From Planctomycetales bacterium (GTDB lineage: Bacteria > Planctomycetota > Planctomycetia > Pirellulales > Thermoguttaceae): a DNA stretch of 54,952 bases. Of this stretch, positions 24,702 through 32,545 are shown piece after piece. Each line of letters starts with the position of its first letter. The stretch's first letter is position 1. The DNA is taken from assembly GCA_007119795.1 (NCBI GenBank), contig SKOZ01000030.1, positions 1-54,952 of the forward strand, read 5' to 3'. A model generated the notes under the pieces. It saw only the letters and a list, made by a program, of their open reading frames with translations, searched no databases and was not told the DNA's origin. A program made the translations under genes and the position numbers.

Positions 24702-26054
24702 ATGGCCAAGCCTACCGACATCCGCCTCATCCACGTGGAGACCTCGGCCGAGCGGTATGCGTACCGTACACCCATGAAGTTCGGCGGCCGGGTGGTGACC
24801 GACGTGGTCCTGCTGAACGTCGCGGTGGACGTGGAGACACGCGACGGCCGCCGCGGCCGGGGGCTGGGCTCGATGCCCATGGGCAACGTATGGGCCTGGC
24901 CGAGCGCGGTGCTGGGGGGGGACGCCACGCTGGCGGCGATGCTCGCCATGGGAAAGCGCGTGGCGGCGCTGGCCGGCGCGTATCGCGGCGCAGGGCATCC
25001 GCTGGAGATTGCGCACGAGCTTGCCGGCGAACACGCCGATGCGGCCCGGGAGATCGTCGAACAGCAGGGTCTTGCCGAGGCAATGCCTCGGCTGGCCCAG
25101 GTCGTGGCCGCCAGCCCCTTGGAAGCGGCCCTTCACGACGCCTTCGGCAAGGCGCTCGGCGAGAACAGCTACAACGTCCTCGGCGAAGAATTCTGCTCCC
25201 GGGATCTGGCTGCCTACCTGGACGGCGAGTTCACCGGGGAATACCTCGACCGCTACACGCTCCGGCAGCCCAAGCCGAACATGCCCCTCTATCACCTCGT
25301 GGGCGCCCTGGACCCGCTCACGGACGCGGACGTCGGCGAGCGCCTCGCCGACGGCTTGCCCGAAACGCTCCCCGAGTGGATCGCTGCCGACGGCCTGACG
25401 CACTTGAAGATCAAGCTCGCCGGTGACGACCTGGCCTGGGACGTCGAGCGGGTGGTCTCCATCGAGCGGGTGGCCGCCCGCGCCCAGGCCGCTCGCGGCT
25501 GCGCCGCCTGGTGGTACTCGGCCGACTTCAACGAGCGCTGCGCCGACGTGGAGTACGTGCTCGACTTCCTCGCCCAGGTCCGCGAGCGGTCGCCCGCCGC
25601 CTATGAGCGCCTGCAATACATCGAGCAACCCACGCACCGCGACCTGCGGGCCAACCCGGAAAACCGCATGCACGCCGCGGCTCGGCTGAAGCCGGTGGTG
25701 ATCGACGAATCGCTCGTGGACTACGACAGCCTCCTCCTCAGCCGGGAGCAGGGCTACTCCGGCGTCGCCCTGAAGGCTTGCAAAGGGCACAGCGAAGCGC
25801 TCCTCATGGGGGCGGCGGCGCAGAAGTTCAACATGTTCCTGTGCGTGCAGGACCTCACCTGCCCGGGGGCCTCCTTTCTGCACTCGGCGAGCCTCTCGGC
25901 GAGGATTCCCACGGTGGCCGCCATCGAGGGAAACGCCCGCCAATACTGCCCGGCAGCGAACCGCGCCTGGGCGGATCGCTTCCCGACGATGTTCCGCATC
26001 ACCGACGGCACCCTGGGAACCGCCGTCTTGAACGGCCCGGGGTTGGGGTTTTGA
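24702..26054 (+). CDS. Enolase-superfamily (mandelate racemase/muconate lactonizing-like) enzyme
   Basis: This encodes 450 residues from ATG 24702. The N-terminal capping domain starts DIRLIHVETSAERYAYRTPMKFGG. The barrel shows LTHLKIKLAGDD (K-x-K catalytic motif), YSADFNERC and YIEQPTHRDL (metal ligands Asp and Glu), VVIDESLVDY (third ligand) and GVALKACKGHSEALL. These enzymes abstract a proton next to a carboxylate, for example to dehydrate sugar acids. The next gene, 11 bp away, is an unsaturated glucuronyl hydrolase, so a role in uronic-acid or aldonic-acid breakdown is likely. Confidence 0.82.
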   Translation: MAKPTDIRLIHVETSAERYAYRTPMKFGGRVVTDVVLLNVAVDVETRDGRRGRGLGSMPMGNVWAWPSAVLGGDATLAAMLAMGKRVAALAGAYRGAGHPLEIAHELAGEHADAAREIVEQQGLAEAMPRLAQVVAASPLEAALHDAFGKALGENSYNVLGEEFCSRDLAAYLDGEFTGEYLDRYTLRQPKPNMPLYHLVGALDPLTDADVGERLADGLPETLPEWIAADGLTHLKIKLAGDDLAWDVERVVSIERVAARAQAARGCAAWWYSADFNERCADVEYVLDFLAQVRERSPAAYERLQYIEQPTHRDLRANPENRMHAAARLKPVVIDESLVDYDSLLLSREQGYSGVALKACKGHSEALLMGAAAQKFNMFLCVQDLTCPGASFLHSASLSARIPTVAAIEGNARQYCPAANRAWADRFPTMFRITDGTLGTAVLNGPGLGF

Positions 26055-26065
26055 GTGACGCGACC

Positions 26066-27193
26066 ATGACGTCCCACGACCGCGGCGAACGCTACCGAAG
26101 GGCCCTGACCTTTGCCGAGGCCCAGGTCCGCACGCTGATCAACCGCCACCCGGATCGCTTCCCCGCCTACACCAGCGGCGGCCGGTGGGGCCACGAGGGA
26201 GAGCTCTGGACCGATTGGACGGGGGGCTTTCTGGCGGGCATGATGTGGCAGTTCCACAGGCGTACGGGAGACCCCTGGTGGCGGGAGCGCGCCGAGCATT
26301 ACTCGCGGCTGCTCGAGCACCGCCGCTTCGACCGCAACGTCCACGACCTGGGCTTCATCTTTCTCAACACCTATCTCCCCTGGTACGAGCTCACCGGTGC
26401 TGCCGACCTCGAGGAGGTCCTCGTCCAAGCGGGGCGGACGCTGGCCATGCGTTTCCAGGAGAAGGGGCAGTATCTGGCCTCGTTCATCGGCCCGCAATCG
26501 CTCTTCATCGACATCATGATGAACGTCCCCATCATCTTTTACGCTGCACGAAAGACGGGGGACGAGGACCTGATGGGCGTGGCCACCGCCCACTGCCGCA
26601 CTACCCGCGAACGCCTCGTCCGCGACGACGGCTCCACGGCCCACGAGGGCCTCTTCGACATCGAGAGTGGCCGGTTCCTCGGCCAGAGCACCCACCAGGG
26701 GCTCTCCGGCGAGAGCCGTTGGGCCCGGGGGCTGGCCTGGTCGCTCTACGGCTACAGCAAGGTCTTTGCCCTTACTGCCGATCCGGAGTGGCTCGAGGTG
26801 GCCGAGCGGAACGCCGCCTTCTGGCTGGCCCACCTGCCCGACGACGCGGTTCCCTACTGGGACTTCGACGCCGATCCCGCCCGGCCGCTCCCCTGGGGGC
26901 CACAGAAGGAGAGTTCGGCGGGAGCCATCGCCGCCAGCGGCCTCTTGGACCTGGCCGGGCAGGCCTCTTCACCGGAGCGGGCGGCGGATTACCGCCGTAC
27001 GGCGCTGGAGATGCTCGACGCCCTGGTCGAGCCGGAGTACCTGGCCGTCGACACGCCGGGCTGGGAGGGGATTCTCAAGCACGCCGTCTACCACACCGGG
27101 AAGAACTTGGGCGTCGACGAGTCGGTGATGTGGGGCGACTTCTTCTTCGTCGAGGCGCTCACCAAGGTCCTGCAGGAAGCCGAGTCGGGATAG
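26066..27193 (+). CDS. Unsaturated glucuronyl hydrolase (GH88)
   Basis: This encodes 375 residues from ATG 26066. It has the GH88/GH105 (alpha/alpha)6-barrel motifs: WTDWTGGFLAGMMWQ, NVHDLGFIFLNTYLPWY (first catalytic Asp), SLFIDIMMNVPIIFYA (second catalytic Asp), GESRWARGLAWSLYGYSKV and KESSAGAIAASGLLDL. It removes the 4,5-unsaturated uronic acid left at the end of oligosaccharides by polysaccharide lyases. There is no signal peptide, so it acts in the cytoplasm on imported oligosaccharides. It pairs with the upstream enolase-superfamily gene and implies use of chondroitin-, heparin-, ulvan- or pectin-like polymers. Confidence 0.87.
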   Translation: MTSHDRGERYRRALTFAEAQVRTLINRHPDRFPAYTSGGRWGHEGELWTDWTGGFLAGMMWQFHRRTGDPWWRERAEHYSRLLEHRRFDRNVHDLGFIFLNTYLPWYELTGAADLEEVLVQAGRTLAMRFQEKGQYLASFIGPQSLFIDIMMNVPIIFYAARKTGDEDLMGVATAHCRTTRERLVRDDGSTAHEGLFDIESGRFLGQSTHQGLSGESRWARGLAWSLYGYSKVFALTADPEWLEVAERNAAFWLAHLPDDAVPYWDFDADPARPLPWGPQKESSAGAIAASGLLDLAGQASSPERAADYRRTALEMLDALVEPEYLAVDTPGWEGILKHAVYHTGKNLGVDESVMWGDFFFVEALTKVLQEAESG

Positions 27194-27225
27194 TTTCCGT
27201 CCTTTCACGCGCACCGGCGGAGGCG

Positions 27226-27231
27226 TATAAT
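27226..27231 (+). promoter_or_regulatory. Possible -10 box (TATAAT)
   Basis: A perfect TATAAT in GC-rich DNA about 100 bp before the start of the HEAT/YbjN-like gene. A TTTCAC sits 17 bp upstream as a poor -35. Confidence 0.35.
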
Positions 27232-27329
27232 CGGCGCCGATCAATCCGTCGGCACGCAGCTTGCGATCCGGTAGGTCTACCGGCCAGTGCCGCTGCGAGG
27301 TGCCCTTTCCGGAGAGGGAGGCGCAAGGG

Positions 27330-28082
27330 ATGACCAGTTCCGGCCGTAACGAAAAGTGGGATCGGCTGGTCGCCGATCTCCAGGAACCGCGGACGCGGCG
27401 GGGCGCCCGCCAGAAGCTGGTGGCCGCGGGCGCGGTCGAGCCGCTGCTCGAGTGCCTGGATTCACTCAACCCGTCGGTGGTCTGGGCGGCCGTCGTCTCG
27501 CTGGGGGAGCTGCGCGCTCCGCAGGCCGTTGGTCCGCTGCTCGACCTTCTGGAAAGGGAGGTGCTGGTCGTGGACGTCTGCGAGGCGCTCACGCGGATCA
27601 CCGGACACGACTTCGGCATGGATGCCGGAAAGTGGCGGCAGGCGCTGCGGGATCACCCCGAGACACCGCCCCCTCCGCTGGACCGGGCCCACCTGGTGGC
27701 CCGGACGGGGGATCTCCTGGGAACCGAGGCGTCCTCGGGCAATGGAGGATACCGGTTCCGCCTGTCGCTGCCCAACGGCCGTTCGCAGCAGGTCGCCGTG
27801 CATTTCGGCCGCGCGGCGGCGGGGGGCGAGGAGCTGGTGGTGATCTACAGCCAGTGCGGCCCGGCGAACCCCCGGCACTACGAGGCGCTCCTCCGGCACA
27901 ACATGAACATCCCCGCGGGCGCCTTCGCCCTTCGCGATGTCGGCGGCGAGCCGCAAGTGGTGATGGTCGACACCATGCTCGCCTCGACGGTAACACCCGG
28001 CGCCCTGGCCAAGCACATCGAGAACATCGCCGCCCGCGCCGACCGGGTGGAAGAACAACTCACCAGCAAGGATCGGTACTGA
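27330..28082 (+). CDS. HEAT-repeat protein with YbjN/type-III-chaperone-like C-terminus
   Basis: This encodes 250 residues from ATG 27330 (GGGAGG and AAGGG upstream). Residues about 10-95 form two or three HEAT helices ([58 protein letters not shown]). Residues about 125-240 have the alpha/beta order of YbjN or CesT-like chaperones ([52 protein letters not shown]). Likely a cytoplasmic binding protein. It is followed by pdxJ with 2 bp between, so they are probably co-transcribed. Confidence 0.7.
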   Translation: MTSSGRNEKWDRLVADLQEPRTRRGARQKLVAAGAVEPLLECLDSLNPSVVWAAVVSLGELRAPQAVGPLLDLLEREVLVVDVCEALTRITGHDFGMDAGKWRQALRDHPETPPPPLDRAHLVARTGDLLGTEASSGNGGYRFRLSLPNGRSQQVAVHFGRAAAGGEELVVIYSQCGPANPRHYEALLRHNMNIPAGAFALRDVGGEPQVVMVDTMLASTVTPGALAKHIENIAARADRVEEQLTSKDRY

Positions 28083-28084
28083 CC

Positions 28085-28798
28085 ATGGCAGAACTGGGCG
28101 TGAACATCGACCATGTGGCCACGGTCCGCCAGGCGCGGCGGACCCACGAGCCGGACCCTGTCTGGGCGGCCGCGCTGGCCGAGGTGGGCGGGGCGGACGG
28201 AATCACGATCCACCTCCGCGAGGACCGCCGCCACATCCAGGACCGCGACGTGGAACTCTTGCGGCAGACCGTCTCGGTGAAGCTGAACCTGGAATTGGCG
28301 ACGTCGGAAGAGATCGTGGACATCGCCTGCCGCCTCCGCCCCGATCAGGCCACCCTGGTCCCCGAGCGCCGCGAGGAGGTGACCACCGAAGGAGGGCTGG
28401 ACGTGATCAGCCACCGGCGGCGTCTGGGGGAGGCGGTGAGCCAACTCCAGGCAGCGGGCATCGTGGTGAGTCTCTTCCTCGCCCCCGACCTGGATCAGAT
28501 CGCGGTCGGAGCGGACCTGGGAGCGCAGGCGGTAGAGCTGCACACCGGCCAATACTCACTCGCCCGCACGGCGGACCACCGCGCCATCGAGCTGGCGTCG
28601 CTGCAAGCGGCTGCTGCCAAGGTGCGGGAGCTGGACATGGTGCTCCACGCCGGCCACGGCCTCACCTACCACAACGTCGGCCCCATTGCCCGCATCGAAG
28701 GGATGAAGGAGCTCAACATCGGCCACAGCATCATCGCCCGCGCCCTCTTCGTGGGCCTCAAGGAGGCGGTCGCCGAGATGAAGCGGCTGATCGCGTAG
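28085..28798 (+). CDS. pdxJ: Pyridoxine 5'-phosphate synthase
   Basis: This encodes 237 residues, the normal size. Motifs: [85 protein letters not shown] and [17 protein letters not shown]. The enzyme condenses 3-amino-2-oxopropyl phosphate with 1-deoxyxylulose 5-phosphate to pyridoxine 5'-phosphate, the last ring-forming step of the DXP-dependent vitamin B6 pathway. It lies 2 bp after the HEAT/YbjN-like gene. Confidence 0.95.
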   Translation: MAELGVNIDHVATVRQARRTHEPDPVWAAALAEVGGADGITIHLREDRRHIQDRDVELLRQTVSVKLNLELATSEEIVDIACRLRPDQATLVPERREEVTTEGGLDVISHRRRLGEAVSQLQAAGIVVSLFLAPDLDQIAVGADLGAQAVELHTGQYSLARTADHRAIELASLQAAAAKVRELDMVLHAGHGLTYHNVGPIARIEGMKELNIGHSIIARALFVGLKEAVAEMKRLIA

Positions 28799-28831
28799 CG
28801 CGCGACGGCCGGCAAACATGAGGATCGCTGG

Positions 28832-29992
28832 ATGAGAAAACGCCCTGCACCCCCCCGCTGGTTCACGCGCCTAGGACTGGTCAACTGGAAGAACTTCACC
28901 AAAGTCGAGGTTGCGCTTCAGCAACGGGTCTTCCTGGTTGGTCCAAATGCGTCGGGCAAGTCGAACCTGCTGGACGTATTCCGGTTCCTTCGTGATCTCG
29001 TGGCCGTCGGCGGCGGCTTTCAAGAGGCAGTCCAACGGCGTGGCGGAGTCTCCAAGCTCCGTTGCTTGGCAGCGCGGCGCACGTCGGACCTCTCCGTGTC
29101 TATTGGTGTGGGCAATCCGGAAGCTCCGCAGGAGTGGGAATACGAGCTTTCGTTCAATCGCGACGCCCGTAGCCGTCCCATCATCAAGCGGGAACGCGTT
29201 GTGCACGATGGACGAGTTCTGCTCGACCGCCCTGACGACAAGGACGAGGCCGATCTCGACCGACTAACCCAGACCTACCTCGAGCAGGTCTACACGAATC
29301 AGGAATTTCGCGAGTTGGCTGCCTTCCTGCAATCGGTCGAATATCTCCACGTTGTTCCCCAGCTCATTCGTGAACCGGATCGCTCTGTGGGCAAGACCGA
29401 GGATCCCTTCGGCGGCGATTTTCTGGAGCGGATCGCCTCGGCTCAGGAAAAGACCCGCATGGCTTGGCTGCGGCGTATTCGCGACGCACTGACGGTAGCG
29501 GTTCCACAACTGAAGGAACTGGAACTGCACCGCGACGATCGTGGCGTTCCTCACCTCCGCGGTCGGTATGAGCATTGGCGGCCGAGAGGGGCTTGGCAGG
29601 ACGAGGACCAGTTCTCCGATGGCACACTCCGCCTGATGGGCCTCCTCTGGATTACCTTGGCCAGTCATGGACCGTTGTTGCTCGAGGAACCGGAACTCTC
29701 CTTGCACCCGGGTGTTGTCGGTTTTCTTCCCCAGATGTTCAGCCGCTTGCAGCGACGCACCGGTCGGCAAGTGATGGTCAGCACGCACTCACCGGAAATG
29801 CTCGCCGATTCGGGAATCGGCCTGGACGAAGTGTTCCTTCTGCAGCCGGGCACCGAAGGGACCTCAGTTCATCTGGCCACGACGATCGATGAGGCCAGAC
29901 CTCTCCTTGAAGGCGGTCAGAGTCTTGCCGACATTGTCCTGCCCCGAACGCGTCCTCCTCGAGCGGATCAGTTGACACTGTTTGGGGAGTAG
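28832..29992 (+). CDS. AAA_21/RecF-like ATPase
   Basis: This encodes 386 residues. The N-terminus is a RecF/SMC-like fold: FTRLGLVNWKNFTKVEVALQ and the Walker A motif GPNASGKS at residues 37-44. The signature-like DGTLRLMGLLW, Walker B with catalytic Glu (LLLEEPELSLHPG) and an H-loop (VSTHSPEML) follow near residues 260-325. There is no TOPRIM part; the TOPRIM-like protein is a separate gene starting 2 bp later. ATPases of this class paired with TOPRIM-type or nuclease partners are common in phage-defence modules such as OLD, Gabija and PARIS. A defence role here is inference. Confidence 0.85.
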   Translation: MRKRPAPPRWFTRLGLVNWKNFTKVEVALQQRVFLVGPNASGKSNLLDVFRFLRDLVAVGGGFQEAVQRRGGVSKLRCLAARRTSDLSVSIGVGNPEAPQEWEYELSFNRDARSRPIIKRERVVHDGRVLLDRPDDKDEADLDRLTQTYLEQVYTNQEFRELAAFLQSVEYLHVVPQLIREPDRSVGKTEDPFGGDFLERIASAQEKTRMAWLRRIRDALTVAVPQLKELELHRDDRGVPHLRGRYEHWRPRGAWQDEDQFSDGTLRLMGLLWITLASHGPLLLEEPELSLHPGVVGFLPQMFSRLQRRTGRQVMVSTHSPEMLADSGIGLDEVFLLQPGTEGTSVHLATTIDEARPLLEGGQSLADIVLPRTRPPRADQLTLFGE

Positions 29993-29994
29993 AG

Positions 29995-30612
29995 ATGGGC
30001 AGTACTCCGCTTCACGTTCAAGCGGCCGTCGAAGGGATCGTCGATGAGGCCGTGGTCAGACGGCTCTTCGCCGAAGTGGGAATCGTCTCCTTCTCCGTCT
30101 TTCCGGCAAACGGCAAACGTCGACTCCAACAGCGTCTGGACGGCTACAACAGGGCGGCCGAGCAAAGCCCTTGGGTGGTGCTGGTGGACCTGAACCACTC
30201 GGCCGCGTGTGCCGCCGAACTCTGTCGCCATTGATTGCCTCGACCTGCGCCGCGCATGTACCTGCGAGTCGCCGTGCGGTCGGTCGAAGCCTGGCTCCTG
30301 GCGGATCGGGAGGCCATCGGACGGATGCTGGGTGTTTCCGTCGCCAGAATACCGCCAAATCCCGACTCGCTCGCTGCACCCAAGCAGACGCTGGTCGATC
30401 TGGCAAGGAGAGCGCGGCGAAGAACGGTGCGCGAGGACATGGTTCCGCGCCCCGGCAGCGGAAGGTCTGAAGGACCGGCCTATGCCTCGCGGATCATCGA
30501 GTTTGCCGACCGCTCCTGGCGTCCGGCACTCGCCCAGAATGCGAGCAACAGCCTCTGCCGCTGCCTGACGGCGTTGCGGAAAATGTGTGAAGAGCCCATG
30601 ATAGACTCCTGA
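29995..30612 (+). pseudogene. TOPRIM/DUF4276-like partner of the ATPase, interrupted by one TGA
   Basis: ATG 29995 is 2 bp after the ATPase stop. The frame runs 79 codons to a TGA at 30232-30234 and continues in the same frame to the TGA at 30610-30612, 206 codons in all. The first part has VEGIVDEAVVRRLFAEVG and SPWVVLVDLN, matching the acidic residues of a TOPRIM-like fold. The second has YLRVAVRSVEAWLLADREAI and PRPGSGRSEGPAYASRIIEF, which belong to the same domain family. The TGA lies between CRH and LPRPAPRM, where related proteins have Trp as I recall (TGG to TGA). A simple nonsense mutation is most likely; GTG or TTG codons downstream could restart a shorter product. Confidence 0.7.
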
Positions 30613-30720
30613 GCCCGTATTGTGCGGCGACAGCCCCACGAGAATGGGTGGCCCTCTGCGTAGGAGTGGTGATTCAATCACGAGAGTGCAGTCGCTCACT
30701 TGAGCCGCTTCTGAGCATCA

Positions 30721-31770
30721 ATGAAAGCCGCCTTCTTCACCGCCCTGCGGACGATCGAGATTCGCGACGTGCCCGAGCCGCGGCTCTCTGGCGTCGAGGA
30801 TGTCCTGGTGGCCGTCGAGCGGGTGGGGGTCTGCGGATCGGACGTCCACTACTACCTCGACGGACGCATCGGAGACCAGGTGATCGACTTCCCGGCAACG
30901 CTCGGGCACGAATGCGCGGGGACGGTGGTCGAGGTGGGCGCGGCGGTGACCCACCTGCGGCCTGGGGAGCGGGTGGCCATCGATCCGGCGCTGGTCTGCG
31001 GCCAGTGCGACCAGTGCCGCGCGGGCCGCGAGAATACCTGCCGGCGGCTGCGGTTCATGGGCGGACCGGGAGAAGCCCCCGGGGCCGCGGCCCAGCGGTA
31101 CGTGCTGCCCGCAGCCAACTGCTTCGCCGTTCCGACATCGCTGTCTCTGGAGGCGGCCGCTGCCGTTGAGCCGCTCTCCATCGGCCTCTACGCAGTGCGG
31201 CTCGCCGGGCTCGAACCCGGCGCCCGCGCGGCCGTCATCGGCTGCGGTCCCATCGGGCTGAGCGTGCTGCTGGCGCTGCGGGCCACGGCGGTACCGGCGA
31301 GGGTCTATGCCACCGACCTCCTGCCGGAACGGCTGGCCGCGGCGGAGCGCTGCGGGGCAACCTGGACCGGCAACGTCCGGCAGGACGACGTCACCGCGGC
31401 CATCACCCGGGCCGAGCCGCTCGGGCTCGAGGCCGTCTTCGAGTGCTCGGGCGACCCGGCAATCCTCGACGCGGCGCAGCGTCTCCTCGCGCCCGGGGGG
31501 CAACTCGTGCTCGTCGGCATCCCCCCCACCGATCAGGTTGCCTTCAGTATCCACACCATGCGACGGCGGGAACTGACTTTCAAAAACGTCCGCCGTCAGC
31601 GGGGCTGCATAGCTCCGGTCATCGAACTGATCACCGCCGGTCGCATCGACCCTACGCCCCTCCTGACACACCGCTTCCCCTTGGTCCGGATTTCGGAGGC
31701 CTTCCAGACAGTCGCCGAATACCGCGACGGGGTGATCAAGGCCATCGTCGATATGACGGCCGACCCATAG
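30721..31770 (+). CDS. Zinc-dependent polyol-type dehydrogenase (MDR superfamily)
   Basis: This encodes 349 residues. Catalytic zinc ligands: C38 (VCGSD), H63 and E64 (GHE). The structural zinc loop is complete: C93, C96, C99 and C107. The NAD-binding motif is VIGCGPIGL. The overall pattern is that of sorbitol (L-iditol), xylitol or threonine dehydrogenases, which oxidise a secondary alcohol with NAD+. A role in sugar-alcohol or sugar-acid use fits the nearby polysaccharide genes, though it is not in an operon with them. Confidence 0.87.
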   Translation: MKAAFFTALRTIEIRDVPEPRLSGVEDVLVAVERVGVCGSDVHYYLDGRIGDQVIDFPATLGHECAGTVVEVGAAVTHLRPGERVAIDPALVCGQCDQCRAGRENTCRRLRFMGGPGEAPGAAAQRYVLPAANCFAVPTSLSLEAAAAVEPLSIGLYAVRLAGLEPGARAAVIGCGPIGLSVLLALRATAVPARVYATDLLPERLAAAERCGATWTGNVRQDDVTAAITRAEPLGLEAVFECSGDPAILDAAQRLLAPGGQLVLVGIPPTDQVAFSIHTMRRRELTFKNVRRQRGCIAPVIELITAGRIDPTPLLTHRFPLVRISEAFQTVAEYRDGVIKAIVDMTADP

Positions 31771-31835
31771 GTGGCAGCCGGACGTCTTGCCGGACAAGGC
31801 TCTCCAAGCGGATGCCACTTGCCAGGCAGGCCATG

Positions 31836-32291
31836 CTAACCCCTGTCATGGGGGGCGTCGGCCTCGCTCTCCGGGCGACCGTTGCCCTTGCGCTGCTGCA
31901 GACGGCGGAGTTGCGACTCAAGGCGGGCCCGTTCGACGAGGACATCCTGGCGGGCCCGGGCGAAATGGAGGCGGGTGGCGAGGATGTCCAGCAGCGCCAG
32001 AAGCCCCACCCAGACGACAAGAAGCAGGGCAAAGCCCCAATAGACGATTGTAACCCAACGAGGGAGGGGGGGGCTGTCGACCCAATGGCCAACGAGGAGC
32101 ATGATACCCAGTAGTCCCAACATGCCGCTGGTCTGCAAGCGACGGCGGTGGCGGACGCGGTAGTATTCGTAGTCCTTGCCGTGTTCTGTCCGCCGCCGGA
32201 ACCGCCGCCAGGACCGCACGTGGGCCACGAGAAGGACCGCGGCGGCGGCGCAAACGAATAGGGCAAAGCCGAATCGGAAAGCGCCATCCAC
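31836..32291 (-). CDS. Membrane protein with C-terminal coiled coil, unknown
   Basis: This encodes 151 residues from GTG 32291, chosen because AAGGAAAAGGG lies 8 bp upstream on the minus strand and the protein then begins with a hydrophobic helix. Three transmembrane segments are seen (AFRFGFALFVCAAAAVLLVA, SGMLGLLGIMLLVGHWV, WVTIVYWGFALLLVVWVGLLALL). A charged helix (ARQDVLVERARLESQLRRLQ) follows. Function unknown. It converges with the dehydrogenase gene and diverges from the nucleotidyltransferase/kinase gene. Confidence 0.65.
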   Translation of the reverse strand: MDGAFRFGFALFVCAAAAVLLVAHVRSWRRFRRRTEHGKDYEYYRVRHRRRLQTSGMLGLLGIMLLVGHWVDSPPLPRWVTIVYWGFALLLVVWVGLLALLDILATRLHFARARQDVLVERARLESQLRRLQQRKGNGRPESEADAPHDRG

Positions 32292-32545
32292 GCGAATTGC
32301 CCTTTTCCTTGCAGGTCCTGTACCGCGATCCCTTGGCAGCGGCTGTATTGTACTCGGCCCGTAGGAGATGCGAAACCGCTTCGGTTTGCGAACCCTGGCG
32401 GCCGTGGTGCCCGGGCGGGACCGCCTGCCGACGGCCGCGCCGCAGGCGTTGCTCTTCCGCCTTCGGGTCTCGGTGTGTAGTACCATGGAGAGGGCGGGCG
32501 CCGCGGCGGCGCCGGATCGTTGGCAGGACCTGTCTGGAGTCGGCG

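Noticed and set aside
30232..30234. TGA read as selenocysteine or Trp by recoding
   Set aside because: No SECIS-like hairpin is evident after it, the position suits Trp and not Cys, and TGA is a normal stop for many genes here (for example pssA and rsmA).
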